Shown: positions 7,866 to 15,664, numbered from the stretch's first letter. The stretch: DNA of 15,715 nt from an uncultured Clostridiaceae bacterium (GCA_947175375.1 CAMWMT010000018.1:1-15715), one strand, 5' to 3'. Notes: generated by a model from the sequence alone, not told the origin. Made by a program: numbers and translations.

Positions 7866-9404
7866 ATGGATAAAAAAAGACTGACAGTGAATATGGCGGC
7901 ACAGCTTCTGGCATTTGCCGTAAATATGGGTATCAGCTTCTTTCTTGCTCGCATTATTGAGGATCAGATTGGGGAGAATACGTACGGGTTTGTATCGCTT
8001 GCCAATCAGTTTGTACTGTATGCGCAGATTGCAGTGTCTGCTCTGAATACCATGGCGAGTCGGTTTGTAACGATCCACATTCACCGAGGAGAAAAGCAGA
8101 CAGCAAGTGAATATTTTTCTTCCATATTCTTCGGAAATGTCATCATGGCAGGCATCTTTCTTGTGCCGGCGCTGGTACTCGTCGTGTTTATGGGATATAT
8201 GCCATTTCTGAATGTGCCGCAGGAGATTCTCAGGGATGTACAACTTCTGTGGGCTTTTGTATTCGGAAATTTCTTTCTCAGTATCATTACTTCTGTGTAT
8301 GGGGTATCTACCTATGCAATGAATCGTCTGGATCTGACCTCCATACGGACCATGATCGCAGATATCATCCGGATTGTATTCCTGTTTGTGACCTTTTTTG
8401 TATGGAAGCCGACGCTCTGGTATATCGGTGCGGCTTCTCTCATCAGCACTTCCTATATTGCATTCTGGAACCGGCGTTTTACCGAACAGCTCCTGCCGGA
8501 TATCCGGATGTCCGCATCCAATTTCCGGTGGAAGAAGGTATGGGAACTCGTCTCTCTGGGAGCCTGGAATTCACTGACCAGGCTGGGACAGCAGCTTTTG
8601 GACGGACTGGGAGTTCTGCTCTCAGGAGCTCTGATTCTGGATGGAAACGCGTCCATGACCCTGCTGGCGCTTGCGACGCAGGTGCCGACCGCCATCACGA
8701 ACCTGATGGGCACGGTCGTGGGTGTCTTTAACCCGCAGATCACGATCGCTTATGCAGAGGGCGACAAGGAGAAGCTGGTTGGCATTATCAAGAGCAGTAA
8801 TCGGATTCTGATCTTTCTCATGAGCATTCCTATCGCATTTCTGACTGCGTATGGGATCGATTTTTACCGGCTCTGGCAGCCGTCCAAGGACCCATGGGCG
8901 CTGCAGAAGCTCTCTATCCTGTCAGTGGGCGTGCTTTACATCAGCATGAGTATTCAGGTGCTTTATCATGTATTTATCATCACCAAGAAAGTAAGATTAA
9001 ATTCTCTGGTGCTTCTGGGGTCCGGCGTGGTATCTTCCATCATGTCCCTGATCCTGCTGAAGACGACAGATTTGGGAGCGGCGTGTTTTCCATTGTCCAG
9101 CATGGTTACAGGACTTTTTCGGAATTTTGTCTTTACGCCGATCTATGCGGCAAAGTGTCTGGAGATCCGCTGGAATCGTTTTTATAGCGATATCCTGCTT
9201 GGATGTTTTTCCATCGGGACGATCACTCTGCTGGGGCTTCTATCCCGGACGATCTGTCCGATCCATTCCTGGGGCGGCCTGCTGTTGACAGGTATGGTGA
9301 TGGGACCTTTGTCGCTGTTCGTGAACTTTTTTATCATTCTTCGCAGGGAAGAGCGAGAGACAGTAATCCAGATGGTCCGTTCCCGGCTGAAAGGAGCGGC
9401 GTAA
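7866..9404 (+). CDS. Polysaccharide flippase, Wzx/MurJ-like (MOP superfamily)
   Basis: This 512-residue protein is hydrophobic throughout, with about 14 predicted membrane helices, the usual size for MOP/PST exporters. It opens with a short basic stretch and a helix of the form VNMAAQLLAFAVNMGISFFLA, then a GENTYGFVSLANQF segment, as in lipopolysaccharide biosynthesis flippases of Firmicutes. Such proteins turn undecaprenyl-linked oligosaccharides to the outer face of the membrane. I chose ATG 7866 because AGGAG at 7855-7859 sits six bases upstream; ATG 7797 would add 23 residues that do not look like part of the fold. The 113 bases before it show no clear promoter or terminator. The stop lies one base before the next gene's ATG, and three GT2 genes follow, so its cargo is probably the glycan they assemble. 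Exact substrate is unknown. Confidence 0.88.
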   Translation: MDKKRLTVNMAAQLLAFAVNMGISFFLARIIEDQIGENTYGFVSLANQFVLYAQIAVSALNTMASRFVTIHIHRGEKQTASEYFSSIFFGNVIMAGIFLVPALVLVVFMGYMPFLNVPQEILRDVQLLWAFVFGNFFLSIITSVYGVSTYAMNRLDLTSIRTMIADIIRIVFLFVTFFVWKPTLWYIGAASLISTSYIAFWNRRFTEQLLPDIRMSASNFRWKKVWELVSLGAWNSLTRLGQQLLDGLGVLLSGALILDGNASMTLLALATQVPTAITNLMGTVVGVFNPQITIAYAEGDKEKLVGIIKSSNRILIFLMSIPIAFLTAYGIDFYRLWQPSKDPWALQKLSILSVGVLYISMSIQVLYHVFIITKKVRLNSLVLLGSGVVSSIMSLILLKTTDLGAACFPLSSMVTGLFRNFVFTPIYAAKCLEIRWNRFYSDILLGCFSIGTITLLGLLSRTICPIHSWGGLLLTGMVMGPLSLFVNFFIILRREERETVIQMVRSRLKGAA

Positions 9405-9405
9405 G

Positions 9406-10455
9406 ATGTACAGTGTGGTGATACCCGTCTATGAAGCGGCAGTATCTATAAGACGCTGCGTGGATTCCTGGCTTGCTCAGACCGAGCAGAATCTGGAAGT
9501 GATCCTGGTGGATGACGGTTCCACAGACGGAAGCGGCAGGATTTGTGACGAATATGCGAAAAAAGACCGGAGAGTCCGTGTGCTTCACCAGAAAAACGCC
9601 GGTGTCTCGGCTGCGCGTAATGCAGGGATCGAAGCTGCGGAAGGAGAGTATCTTCTTTTTACGGACAGTGATGACTATGTGGCGGAGGACTATCTGGAAC
9701 AGATGGCGCGCTGCCAGAGAGAATCCGGAGCGGATCTGGTCCTGTGTGGTTTTCATCACTTGTATGATGGAGCGGATATTCTGAAGATCCCAAAACCTGC
9801 GGAGACTTTTAGAGTTTCGGACTGTCCGGAAGCGTTTCTGCTTCTGTATGAAAAGAGCTTTTTAAATATGCCATGGAACAAGCTGTATAAAAGAGAACTG
9901 GCGGGCATATTTGACAGTTCCCTAAGTCTTGGTGAAGACTTGCTCTTCAATCTGGAATATATGAGGAACTGCGGAAAGATCGCCGTGCTGGCAAAGCCGC
10001 TCTGCTATTACATCCAGGATGAGCAGAAGACGACACTTTCGTCCAGAAAGCGTCAGGACCGGCTGGCTCTGGCCAGAAGGGTCTGTGAGGAAACGGAGGA
10101 CTTTTATGAGCAGGTCTGCCGGGAAGAGGATGCAGAGCGCAGAAGTATGGGACACCGGCGGATCTTTACCAGATATATGAACGAAGTGATGGATGAATGT
10201 GAAAAAATGCCGGGGGATCAAAACCTTACCAGAGAAAAAAAAATACAGATCATCCAGTCATATGCAGAAGATGCATGGGTAAGGGAAAGAGGACAGGAAG
10301 CGGTCTTTGCCTATCCGGATTATAAGATCCTGTGGTTTTTCCTGCGACGCGGGCATGCAGGAATGGTCTATCTGCTGTGTGTATTGAGATCCATCCTCGT
10401 CCGCGCAGTGCACCATATCAGAAGAAAGGGGGGAAGCTTTGCATGGAGCCTTTGA
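9406..10455 (+). CDS. GT2 family glycosyltransferase (first of three)
   Basis: This 349-residue protein has a GT-A fold catalytic domain at the N-terminus: VVIPVYE (4-10), the nucleotide-sugar binding VDDGS (35-39), NAGVSAARNAGI (64-75), and the metal-binding TDSDD (86-90). The WNKLYKRE (157-164) and GEDLLFN (176-182) motifs are typical of EpsJ-like enzymes of capsule and surface glycan loci. No clear TM helix is present; a mildly hydrophobic patch near the C-terminus may touch the membrane. It likely adds one sugar to a lipid-linked glycan in the cytoplasm. GGAGCGGC lies before ATG 9406, one base after the flippase stop. A run of nine A bases inside the gene (10235-10243) is a possible slippage site. 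Donor sugar and acceptor cannot be told from sequence. Confidence 0.92.
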   Translation: MYSVVIPVYEAAVSIRRCVDSWLAQTEQNLEVILVDDGSTDGSGRICDEYAKKDRRVRVLHQKNAGVSAARNAGIEAAEGEYLLFTDSDDYVAEDYLEQMARCQRESGADLVLCGFHHLYDGADILKIPKPAETFRVSDCPEAFLLLYEKSFLNMPWNKLYKRELAGIFDSSLSLGEDLLFNLEYMRNCGKIAVLAKPLCYYIQDEQKTTLSSRKRQDRLALARRVCEETEDFYEQVCREEDAERRSMGHRRIFTRYMNEVMDECEKMPGDQNLTREKKIQIIQSYAEDAWVRERGQEAVFAYPDYKILWFFLRRGHAGMVYLLCVLRSILVRAVHHIRRKGGSFAWSL

Positions 10456-11420
10456 TCAGTGTCATCGTTCCGGTCTATCAGGTGGAAGCATATCTTGAAA
10501 GGTGTATTGAGAGTCTTCTTGTCCAGACCTATGGGAATTTGGAGATCATTCTGGTGGATGACGGTTCTCTGGACCGGTGCGGGGAGATCTGTGATACGTA
10601 TGCCGGAAAAGACCGGCGGATTCAGGTGATCCATCAGGAAAATGCAGGTCTCTCCGGCGCTCGGAATGCCGGGATCGAGGTTGCCAGAGGAGCCTGTCTG
10701 GCATTTGTGGATTCTGATGATTATGTGTCCAGAGATTTTATCCGCACGTTATATGAACTGATGGAAGAGACCGGATGCGCCATTAGCCAGTGTCGGTTTT
10801 CCTATGTACAGGGAGAGCCTCTGCGGGGGACGAAGAACCGTGATTATCATATCTATCGCGGGGAGAGCCTGATGAAACAGCTGTATGGTCCGGAGGAAGA
10901 AGCCACGTGCTTTGTGGTGGCATGGAATAAGCTGTATAAGAGGGAACTGTTTGATAAGATCCGGTATCCACTGGGGCGTATTCATGAGGATGAAGCAACT
11001 ACGTATCTTTTGTTTCATGAAGGGAAGAAACTGGCGTTTACAGAACGGACGCTGTATGGATACTATACGGAAAATGCAGGAAGCATTACAACCATTTTTT
11101 CCAGAAAGAGGCTGCAGTGGCTGACTGCGCAGGAAGAACGGATTCGTTTCTTTCAGAAACATGGATATGAGGAACTGCTGCCGGCTGCTTACCGGAAACT
11201 GTGTGATGCATGTATTACATTCTATCTGAGATGTACAAAAGAAGTAGAGGATCATGCAGCTTTGCAAAGAGACCTTATGAAAAGCCTGAGGAAATACCGC
11301 ACAGAGGGCGGCACATGGATCCGAGAGCTTCCATTCCGCACGCGCGTGGGATATCGGTTGTTTTGCGTGAGTCCGTCGCTCTATAAAAAACTGTTGAAAG
11401 GGATGCAGGGATCGGTATGA
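10443..11420 (+). CDS. GT2 family glycosyltransferase (second of three)
   Basis: This 325-residue protein is a paralogue of its two neighbours. Motifs in order: ISVIVPVYQVE (5-15), LVDDGS (37-42), NAGLSGARNAGIE (67-79), VDSDDYVS (89-96), WNKLYKREL (161-169) and HEDEATT (181-187), which takes the place of the GED motif. It is expected to be a cytoplasmic inverting glycosyltransferase acting on a nascent surface glycan. I chose ATG 10443 because a strong GGGGGGAAG lies just upstream and ISVIVPVY follows at residue 5; the frame is open from 10332, but the upstream residues belong to the previous gene's other frame. The start overlaps the previous stop by 13 bases, and the stop overlaps the next ATG in an ATGA, so all three GT2 genes are probably translated as a coupled set. 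Confidence 0.92.
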   Translation: MEPLISVIVPVYQVEAYLERCIESLLVQTYGNLEIILVDDGSLDRCGEICDTYAGKDRRIQVIHQENAGLSGARNAGIEVARGACLAFVDSDDYVSRDFIRTLYELMEETGCAISQCRFSYVQGEPLRGTKNRDYHIYRGESLMKQLYGPEEEATCFVVAWNKLYKRELFDKIRYPLGRIHEDEATTYLLFHEGKKLAFTERTLYGYYTENAGSITTIFSRKRLQWLTAQEERIRFFQKHGYEELLPAAYRKLCDACITFYLRCTKEVEDHAALQRDLMKSLRKYRTEGGTWIRELPFRTRVGYRLFCVSPSLYKKLLKGMQGSV

Positions 11421-12475
11421 AAGAGAAGATCAGCGTGATCGTGCCTGTATATGGCGTGGAAAAAGTATTGGGACGTTGCGTGGACAGTATCCTTGCCCAG
11501 ACCTATGAGAATCTGGAGATTATCCTGGTAGATGATGGTTCTCCGGATCAATGCCCCCGGATCTGTGATGAATATGCGGAAAAATATCCCAATATTGTAG
11601 TTGTGCATAAAAAAAACGGAGGGCTGACTTCTGCATGGAAAGAGGGAGTCCGGCATGCCTCCGCAGAGCTGGTAGGTTTTGTGGACAGCGATGACTGGAT
11701 CGAACCGGATATGTATGAACGTTTGGAGCAGGCGCTTACCCAGCAGGAGGCGGATATCGCCATGGCAGGCCTGGTCTTTGACTACGAAGATCCGGGATAT
11801 CCCCCGCGCAGAGAGACCAACCGGATGGATATGACGGTTTACGACCGGGAGGAGCTGGCAGAGCTGTTCCCTGTCCTGCTCAATGACAGAAGCTTTATTG
11901 GGAGGACGATCCAGCCGTCCCGGGTGACCAAGCTGTTCCGGCGTAAATTGGTGGAAAAAAATCTGGAACTGTGGGATGACCATGTGACGGTGGGGGAGGA
12001 TCTGCAGATGGTCTTTGCCGCTGTACTGGATGCAGAAAAGGTCTGTACGATTCCGGATTATTATCCCTATCATTACTGGTATAATGTATCTTCTATGACC
12101 GGAGGCCATGACCCAGGGTATCTTGAGAAGATCCGGCTGTTAAAACAGCGTATGGAAGTGATCTCGGATACAAAAGGTGTCTATGATTTCCGCCCGCAGA
12201 TCCGCAATGACTTCCTGAGCCTGGCGATTATGGCAGTCAAAAATGAGATATGGAGAAATCATACGGATTCCTTTTGGCAGGTCTTGAAAAATGTAAAACA
12301 GATGTGCAGAGATGAGGACGTGCAGGAGGCACTTCGAAACCATACCATGGACCGGATTGGGCTGTCGGTAAAGCTATATATTTTGATGATGAAGCATGGG
12401 TGGTATCTGCCATGCTATGTGGTGACAAAGGTGTTTTTTTCGTTGTACTATCGGATGGCTTCCAAGCAGGTATGA
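11417..12475 (+). CDS. GT2 family glycosyltransferase (third of three)
   Basis: This 352-residue protein shows ISVIVPVYGVE (5-15), LVDDGSPDQC (37-46), FVDSDDW (88-94) and VGEDLQMV (192-199). It has diverged at two places where its neighbours agree: the NAGLS-ARNAGIE element reads NGGLTSAWKEGV (67-78), and the WNKLYKRE element reads VTKLFRRKL (170-178). These changes suggest a different acceptor or donor. It starts in an ATGA overlap with the previous gene and lacks a separate strong ribosome binding site, in keeping with coupled translation. A run of eight A bases lies in the coding sequence near 11609. It is the last gene before a 176-base gap, so it likely ends the DUF2142-flippase-GT2 transcript, although no clear hairpin terminator was found. 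Confidence 0.92.
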   Translation: MKEKISVIVPVYGVEKVLGRCVDSILAQTYENLEIILVDDGSPDQCPRICDEYAEKYPNIVVVHKKNGGLTSAWKEGVRHASAELVGFVDSDDWIEPDMYERLEQALTQQEADIAMAGLVFDYEDPGYPPRRETNRMDMTVYDREELAELFPVLLNDRSFIGRTIQPSRVTKLFRRKLVEKNLELWDDHVTVGEDLQMVFAAVLDAEKVCTIPDYYPYHYWYNVSSMTGGHDPGYLEKIRLLKQRMEVISDTKGVYDFRPQIRNDFLSLAIMAVKNEIWRNHTDSFWQVLKNVKQMCRDEDVQEALRNHTMDRIGLSVKLYILMMKHGWYLPCYVVTKVFFSLYYRMASKQV

Positions 12476-12651
12476 CAGATCCGTATTGCATGTTTTTCTT
12501 TTTTTGCCTGATCTTTATGTCATAAAAAAGTGTACATAAAGAGGATATAAATTTCAGATAAAAATGACGATTGTTCATTTTGAGTTTAAATAACTTTTAT
12601 ATGATGTTTGTATTGTGGATAAATTGCAGAAAAAGGAAAGTGAAATGTGAT
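12476..12651. other. AT-rich intergenic region, probably holding a promoter
   Basis: This is the longest gap in the window (176 bases). It contains T-rich stretches just after the third GT2 stop, a 9-base inverted repeat (listed separately), and AT-rich sequence at 12550-12610 where a weak promoter is possible (ATGACG at 12564-12569, then TTAAAT at 12586-12591, spacer 16). No strong consensus promoter or classic terminator hairpin was seen. The frame stays open through part of it (from TTG 12571), but those residues lack any sign of being translated. Confidence 0.45.
12512..12542. promoter_or_regulatory. Perfect 9-base inverted repeat (possible operator or hairpin)
   Basis: TCTTTATGT at 12512-12520 and ACATAAAGA at 12534-12542 are exact reverse complements, separated by 13 bases (CATAAAAAAGTGT). 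The stem is AT-rich with no T-run after it, so a terminator is unlikely. A regulator binding site upstream of the DUF6020-like gene, or an mRNA leader hairpin, would fit. Confidence 0.4.
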
Positions 12652-14517
12652 ATGAGAAAAAGTCAGATAAAGAATGTGATCTATGCGGTATTGGCATGTT
12701 TCGCATTGCTGGTGTCATTGAATGTGGATCTGAGCGGAATTGGTGAAGAGGCGGCAGCGGGAGGCTTTCTGACGGTTCTCGCCGTTCAGATCAAGAAACT
12801 AGAATATATTCTTCCGGTCTTTGAATATCGGGATGCAGTTCTGGTATTGATGGTATCGGTTTTCTTTTTCAGAACGGATGAAGATTGGAAGGTGTCATTG
12901 TCCGAATGGTCTTATCGGATACCAGCACTGATGAGTGCCTTTTTTATGGTGTTCGGGTACAGCTTCTACTATACAAATTCCTGGAATCTTGTATGGATGG
13001 ATACTTTTCATCTGCTGGTATCTGCAGGGATGCTGGCAGGATATTATGTATTATTCAGCCGAATCTTTCGTCTTTTGACCGGATGGATCTTTCGTGCCCC
13101 GGATGAGCCGGATTTTGCAGCGGGAAAGATTACGGAATGGGTGATGGAGACCCATGCATTCCTAGGCCCTGTGCTTGTGATTCTCTTATTCTGGTTCCCG
13201 TATATTCTGGCTAAATTTCCCGGAGCGGCCATGCCTGAGACCCTGGCGGAGATGCGGCAGTATTACTGGAATACGATCAATAATTATTATCCGCCGCTGC
13301 ATACTATCCTGCTCAGTCTGTTGATGGAGCTGGGAAATCTTCTGTGGTCCTATACCTTCGGATTCTTCCTGAATCTGGTCGTACAGCTTGCACTGCTGCT
13401 GTCAGCATTTTCCTATGGCTTTGTGCTTATGAAGCGGTGGCAGACGCCTTACCGGTTCCGCTGGCTTGCTTTGGCAGTCATCTGCGTCGTGCAGTTTTTC
13501 CCGATGGAAGCCACGGTGGTGGAAAAGGATGTACCCTATACAGCATGTGTGATCTTTCTTGTGCTTCTGCTCTATGAACAGGTGCGTACCATGAGAGCAG
13601 GAGAGGAGGTGAGTCGGGGACAGGCGGCTGGTTTTGGGCTGGCTGCCATGGGAACGGCCTGCTTTCGAAATGAAGGCTTTTATCTGGCGGCTGCTTCAGG
13701 GATCTGTATGGTAGCATATGTGTATCGGAAGCAGTGGAAAGAGGACCGTCCAGGATGTATAAGATTCTTTGTGGCAATGCTGTTGCCGGTCTTTCTGTTT
13801 GCAGGCTATCAGAAGGTGCTGCTTCCTGTCTGTCATGTGGAGGATAACGGACCAAAAGAGGCATTGTCCATTCCGTTTCAGCAGACAGCCCGTTATGCCA
13901 GGGACTATGGTCATGAGCTGACAAGAGAAGAGGAGGAGATCGTCTCCCGGGTTCTGGATGGAGAACATCTGGCAGAACTTTATGATCCGATCACCTCGGA
14001 TCCGGTGAAATATACCTTTCATGCAGAAACCGTGCAGGATCTGACCGACTATTTCGGACTGTGGTTCCGGCAGCTTTTAAAGCATCCGGGTAACGCAGTG
14101 CAGGCGACCATGAACAATGCATATGGCTGGTTCTATCAGGAAGGATATGCACACAATTATATGATGACTTCACAGATAGAAGGTCATGAGGTCCGCTGGG
14201 AGATTACGCAGCCGGCAAAGCTGGCAGGTGTGCGGCATGTCATGGAGCGGGTTGCGAAGCTTCTGTCCAGAATACCTGTGGTCAACTGGTTTGAGAATGC
14301 CGGGATCGCATCCTGGCTGACGATTCTTCTGATCTCCTTCTGGGCAGGAGCGGGAAGGAAGCGTTATATCCTGTCTGTGGTTCCGTTGATCCTGGCGCTT
14401 CTGGTCTGCGTTGCGGCACCGACCTTTCGTTATCAGATGAGGTATATCATGCCGGTGATCTTCTGTGTACCGTATTATGTGCCGATGGCGGTGCAAAGTA
14501 TCAGGGAAATGTCCTGA
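12652..14517 (+). CDS. DUF6020-like multispanning membrane protein (GT-C-like)
   Basis: This 621-residue protein has about a dozen hydrophobic segments. After a helix at about 172-186 it reads WFPYILAKFPGAAMPE (181-196) and then NNYYPPLHTIL (210-220). The pattern of FPG with a following PPLHT loop is typical of DUF6020 proteins, found in Firmicutes and actinobacterial surface-glycan loci and probably GT-C-type transferases or polymerases using lipid-linked sugars outside the membrane. A large external loop with charged residues lies between about 405 and 530, followed by C-terminal helices. I chose ATG 12652 because AAAGGAAAG lies upstream and MRKSQIKN leads into a membrane helix; the upstream 27 residues (from TTG 12571) look like AT-rich leader. 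It follows the GT2 genes but probably has its own promoter. The family name rests on memory of motifs; chemistry is inferred. Confidence 0.8.
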   Translation: MRKSQIKNVIYAVLACFALLVSLNVDLSGIGEEAAAGGFLTVLAVQIKKLEYILPVFEYRDAVLVLMVSVFFFRTDEDWKVSLSEWSYRIPALMSAFFMVFGYSFYYTNSWNLVWMDTFHLLVSAGMLAGYYVLFSRIFRLLTGWIFRAPDEPDFAAGKITEWVMETHAFLGPVLVILLFWFPYILAKFPGAAMPETLAEMRQYYWNTINNYYPPLHTILLSLLMELGNLLWSYTFGFFLNLVVQLALLLSAFSYGFVLMKRWQTPYRFRWLALAVICVVQFFPMEATVVEKDVPYTACVIFLVLLLYEQVRTMRAGEEVSRGQAAGFGLAAMGTACFRNEGFYLAAASGICMVAYVYRKQWKEDRPGCIRFFVAMLLPVFLFAGYQKVLLPVCHVEDNGPKEALSIPFQQTARYARDYGHELTREEEEIVSRVLDGEHLAELYDPITSDPVKYTFHAETVQDLTDYFGLWFRQLLKHPGNAVQATMNNAYGWFYQEGYAHNYMMTSQIEGHEVRWEITQPAKLAGVRHVMERVAKLLSRIPVVNWFENAGIASWLTILLISFWAGAGRKRYILSVVPLILALLVCVAAPTFRYQMRYIMPVIFCVPYYVPMAVQSIREMS

Positions 14518-14542
14518 ACGTCAGGATTTACAGATCTGGCGT
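14518..14542 (+). terminator. Weak hairpin after the DUF6020-like gene (possible terminator)
   Basis: ACGTCAG (14518-14524) can pair with CTGGCGT (14536-14542) in RNA with one G-U pair, giving a 7-base stem and 11-base loop. The bases after it (CTTAAAATTG) are not a proper T-run, so termination would be weak. Confidence 0.25.
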
Positions 14543-14670
14543 CTTAAAATTGACGAAAAGCATGATAAACATCACATGAACGATGCTCTATTAGGGCAGG
14601 AATCCGATGCCGTTTATATATTACTCAAAAATATTTAGCAGTTGCTGTCATAGGGAAAGGAGACAGAGAG

Positions 14671-15315
14671 ATGAAGAGATGGCTGCATGTATTACTTATA
14701 TTAGTAATGACATTATCACTGGCGGGATGTGGGAGCACGCAGAACCGTACTGCAGCAGAAGCACAGACCGGAGAGACAGTTGAAGTACAGCAGGGTGGTA
14801 CAGATACTTCGGTCGAAGAATTTGTGGAAGAAGATACCGGGGATGGCACTGAAGCCGAAGATTTTGCTGAAGCAGATACCGGAGATGATACCAAAGCAGA
14901 AGATGAAGGTATGGAAGCAACGGATCTGACCGGGGAATCAGAAGAGGAAGCAGAATCAGAAACTATGCTTCCGGAAGATGGAGTGTATACATCCAAAGAA
15001 GATGTGGCATTGTATATTTATCTGTATGGATGCCTTCCATCCAATTTTATTACAAAAAAAGATGCACAGGCGCTCGGATGGGAAGGCGGTTCCCTGGAAC
15101 CATATGCCCCGGGGAAATGCATCGGAGGCAGCCGTTTTGGAAATTATGAAGGATTGCTGCCGGAAAAGGAAGGCCGGGTATATACAGAATGTGATATCGA
15201 TACCCTGGGAGCCGACAGGCGTGGCGCCAAACGAATCGTATTCTCCAATGACGGACTGATCTATTATACAGAAGACCATTATGAGTCTTTTGAACTTTTG
15301 TACGGGGAGGAATAG
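14671..15315 (+). CDS. Barnase-type ribonuclease lipoprotein
   Basis: This 214-residue protein has three parts. Residues 1-20 are a lipoprotein signal ending in the lipobox LAGC, with Cys20 as the lipidation site. Residues 21-104 are a low-complexity, highly acidic linker with an internal 14-residue tandem repeat. Residues 105-214 are a full barnase domain of about the same 110 residues as the Bacillus enzyme: FITKKDAQALGW (126-137; Lys129 like barnase Lys27), APGKCIGG (146-153), general base Glu173 (barnase Glu73), Arg184 and Arg188 (Arg83, Arg87), and His203 (His102) in TEDHYESF. All catalytic positions are kept, so active RNA cleavage is expected. The domain should end up outside the membrane, tethered by lipid. 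AAAGGAG at 14656-14662 sits eight bases before ATG 14671. The inhibitor gene starts two bases after the stop. Role in defence, competition or RNA scavenging cannot be told from sequence. Confidence 0.93.
   Translation: MKRWLHVLLILVMTLSLAGCGSTQNRTAAEAQTGETVEVQQGGTDTSVEEFVEEDTGDGTEAEDFAEADTGDDTKAEDEGMEATDLTGESEEEAESETMLPEDGVYTSKEDVALYIYLYGCLPSNFITKKDAQALGWEGGSLEPYAPGKCIGGSRFGNYEGLLPEKEGRVYTECDIDTLGADRRGAKRIVFSNDGLIYYTEDHYESFELLYGEE
14818..14901 (+). repeat. Two imperfect 42-base tandem repeats in the RNase linker
   Basis: Bases 14818-14859 and 14860-14901 align without gaps at about 32 of 42 positions and encode EFVEEDTGDGTEAE and DFAEADTGDDTKAE. The unit is in frame, so copy-number change would lengthen or shorten the acidic linker without breaking the enzyme. 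Confidence 0.75.
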
Positions 15316-15317
15316 TT

Positions 15318-15596
15318 ATGCGGAGCTGTGTTCTGGATGGAGCGAAGATCAATGACAAAGGAATGCTGCACGATATTCTGGCAGACGCTCTGGGATTTCC
15401 GGAATGGTATGGGAGGAATCTGGATGCGCTTTACGACTGTCTGACTGACACAGGGGAGGAGACACAGATCGTGATAGAGAATCCGGAACTGCTGGAATGT
15501 CATCTGGGAAACTATGCATCGCTTCTGATGCAGGTATTGCACATAGTATCAGAGGAAAATCTCAAGATTCACGTATGTGAAGAAAATGACAACTAA
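15318..15596 (+). CDS. Barstar family ribonuclease inhibitor
   Basis: This 92-residue cytoplasmic protein has the length of barstar. FPEWYGRNLDALYDCLT (27-43) matches the barnase-binding helix of barstar (PEYYGENLDALWDCLT), with Asp36 and Asp40 at the places of Asp35 and Asp39, which plug the barnase active site. Trp30 and Tyr39 replace Tyr29 and Trp38, conservative changes that may tune pairing to its own RNase. No signal peptide is present, so it should protect the cytoplasm from RNase made before export. ATG 15318 lies two bases after the RNase stop, and the ribosome binding site GGGGAGGA falls in the last RNase codons, which couples the antidote to toxin translation. A strong terminator follows. 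Confidence 0.95.
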   Translation: MRSCVLDGAKINDKGMLHDILADALGFPEWYGRNLDALYDCLTDTGEETQIVIENPELLECHLGNYASLLMQVLHIVSEENLKIHVCEENDN

Positions 15597-15615
15597 ATTG
15601 TGTGATCTGGAACTT

Positions 15616-15664
15616 ACAGCTTTGAATTCCGGCGATATGCTGAGGAATCCAAAGCTGTATTTTT
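15616..15664 (+). terminator. Rho-independent terminator after the barnase/barstar pair
   Basis: Arms 15616-15630 and 15644-15658 pair over 14 of 15 positions (ACAGCTTTG with CAAAGCTGT, then ATTCC with GGAAT, one A-C mismatch), with a 13-base loop. TTTTT follows at 15660-15664. It lies 19 bases after the barstar stop. Confidence 0.88.

Noticed and set aside
8249..8731. 160-codon + strand frame inside the flippase gene
   Set aside because: It is a +1-shifted shadow of the flippase; the flippase frame is unbroken and membrane-like throughout.
11381..12109. 242-codon open frame on the - strand
   Set aside because: It is opposite the third GT2 gene, whose motifs are clear; it shows no family signature.
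12571..12651. TTG-started extension of the DUF6020-like protein
   Set aside because: The codons lie in AT-rich leader DNA, lack a ribosome binding site, and ATG 12652 follows AAAGGAAAG.
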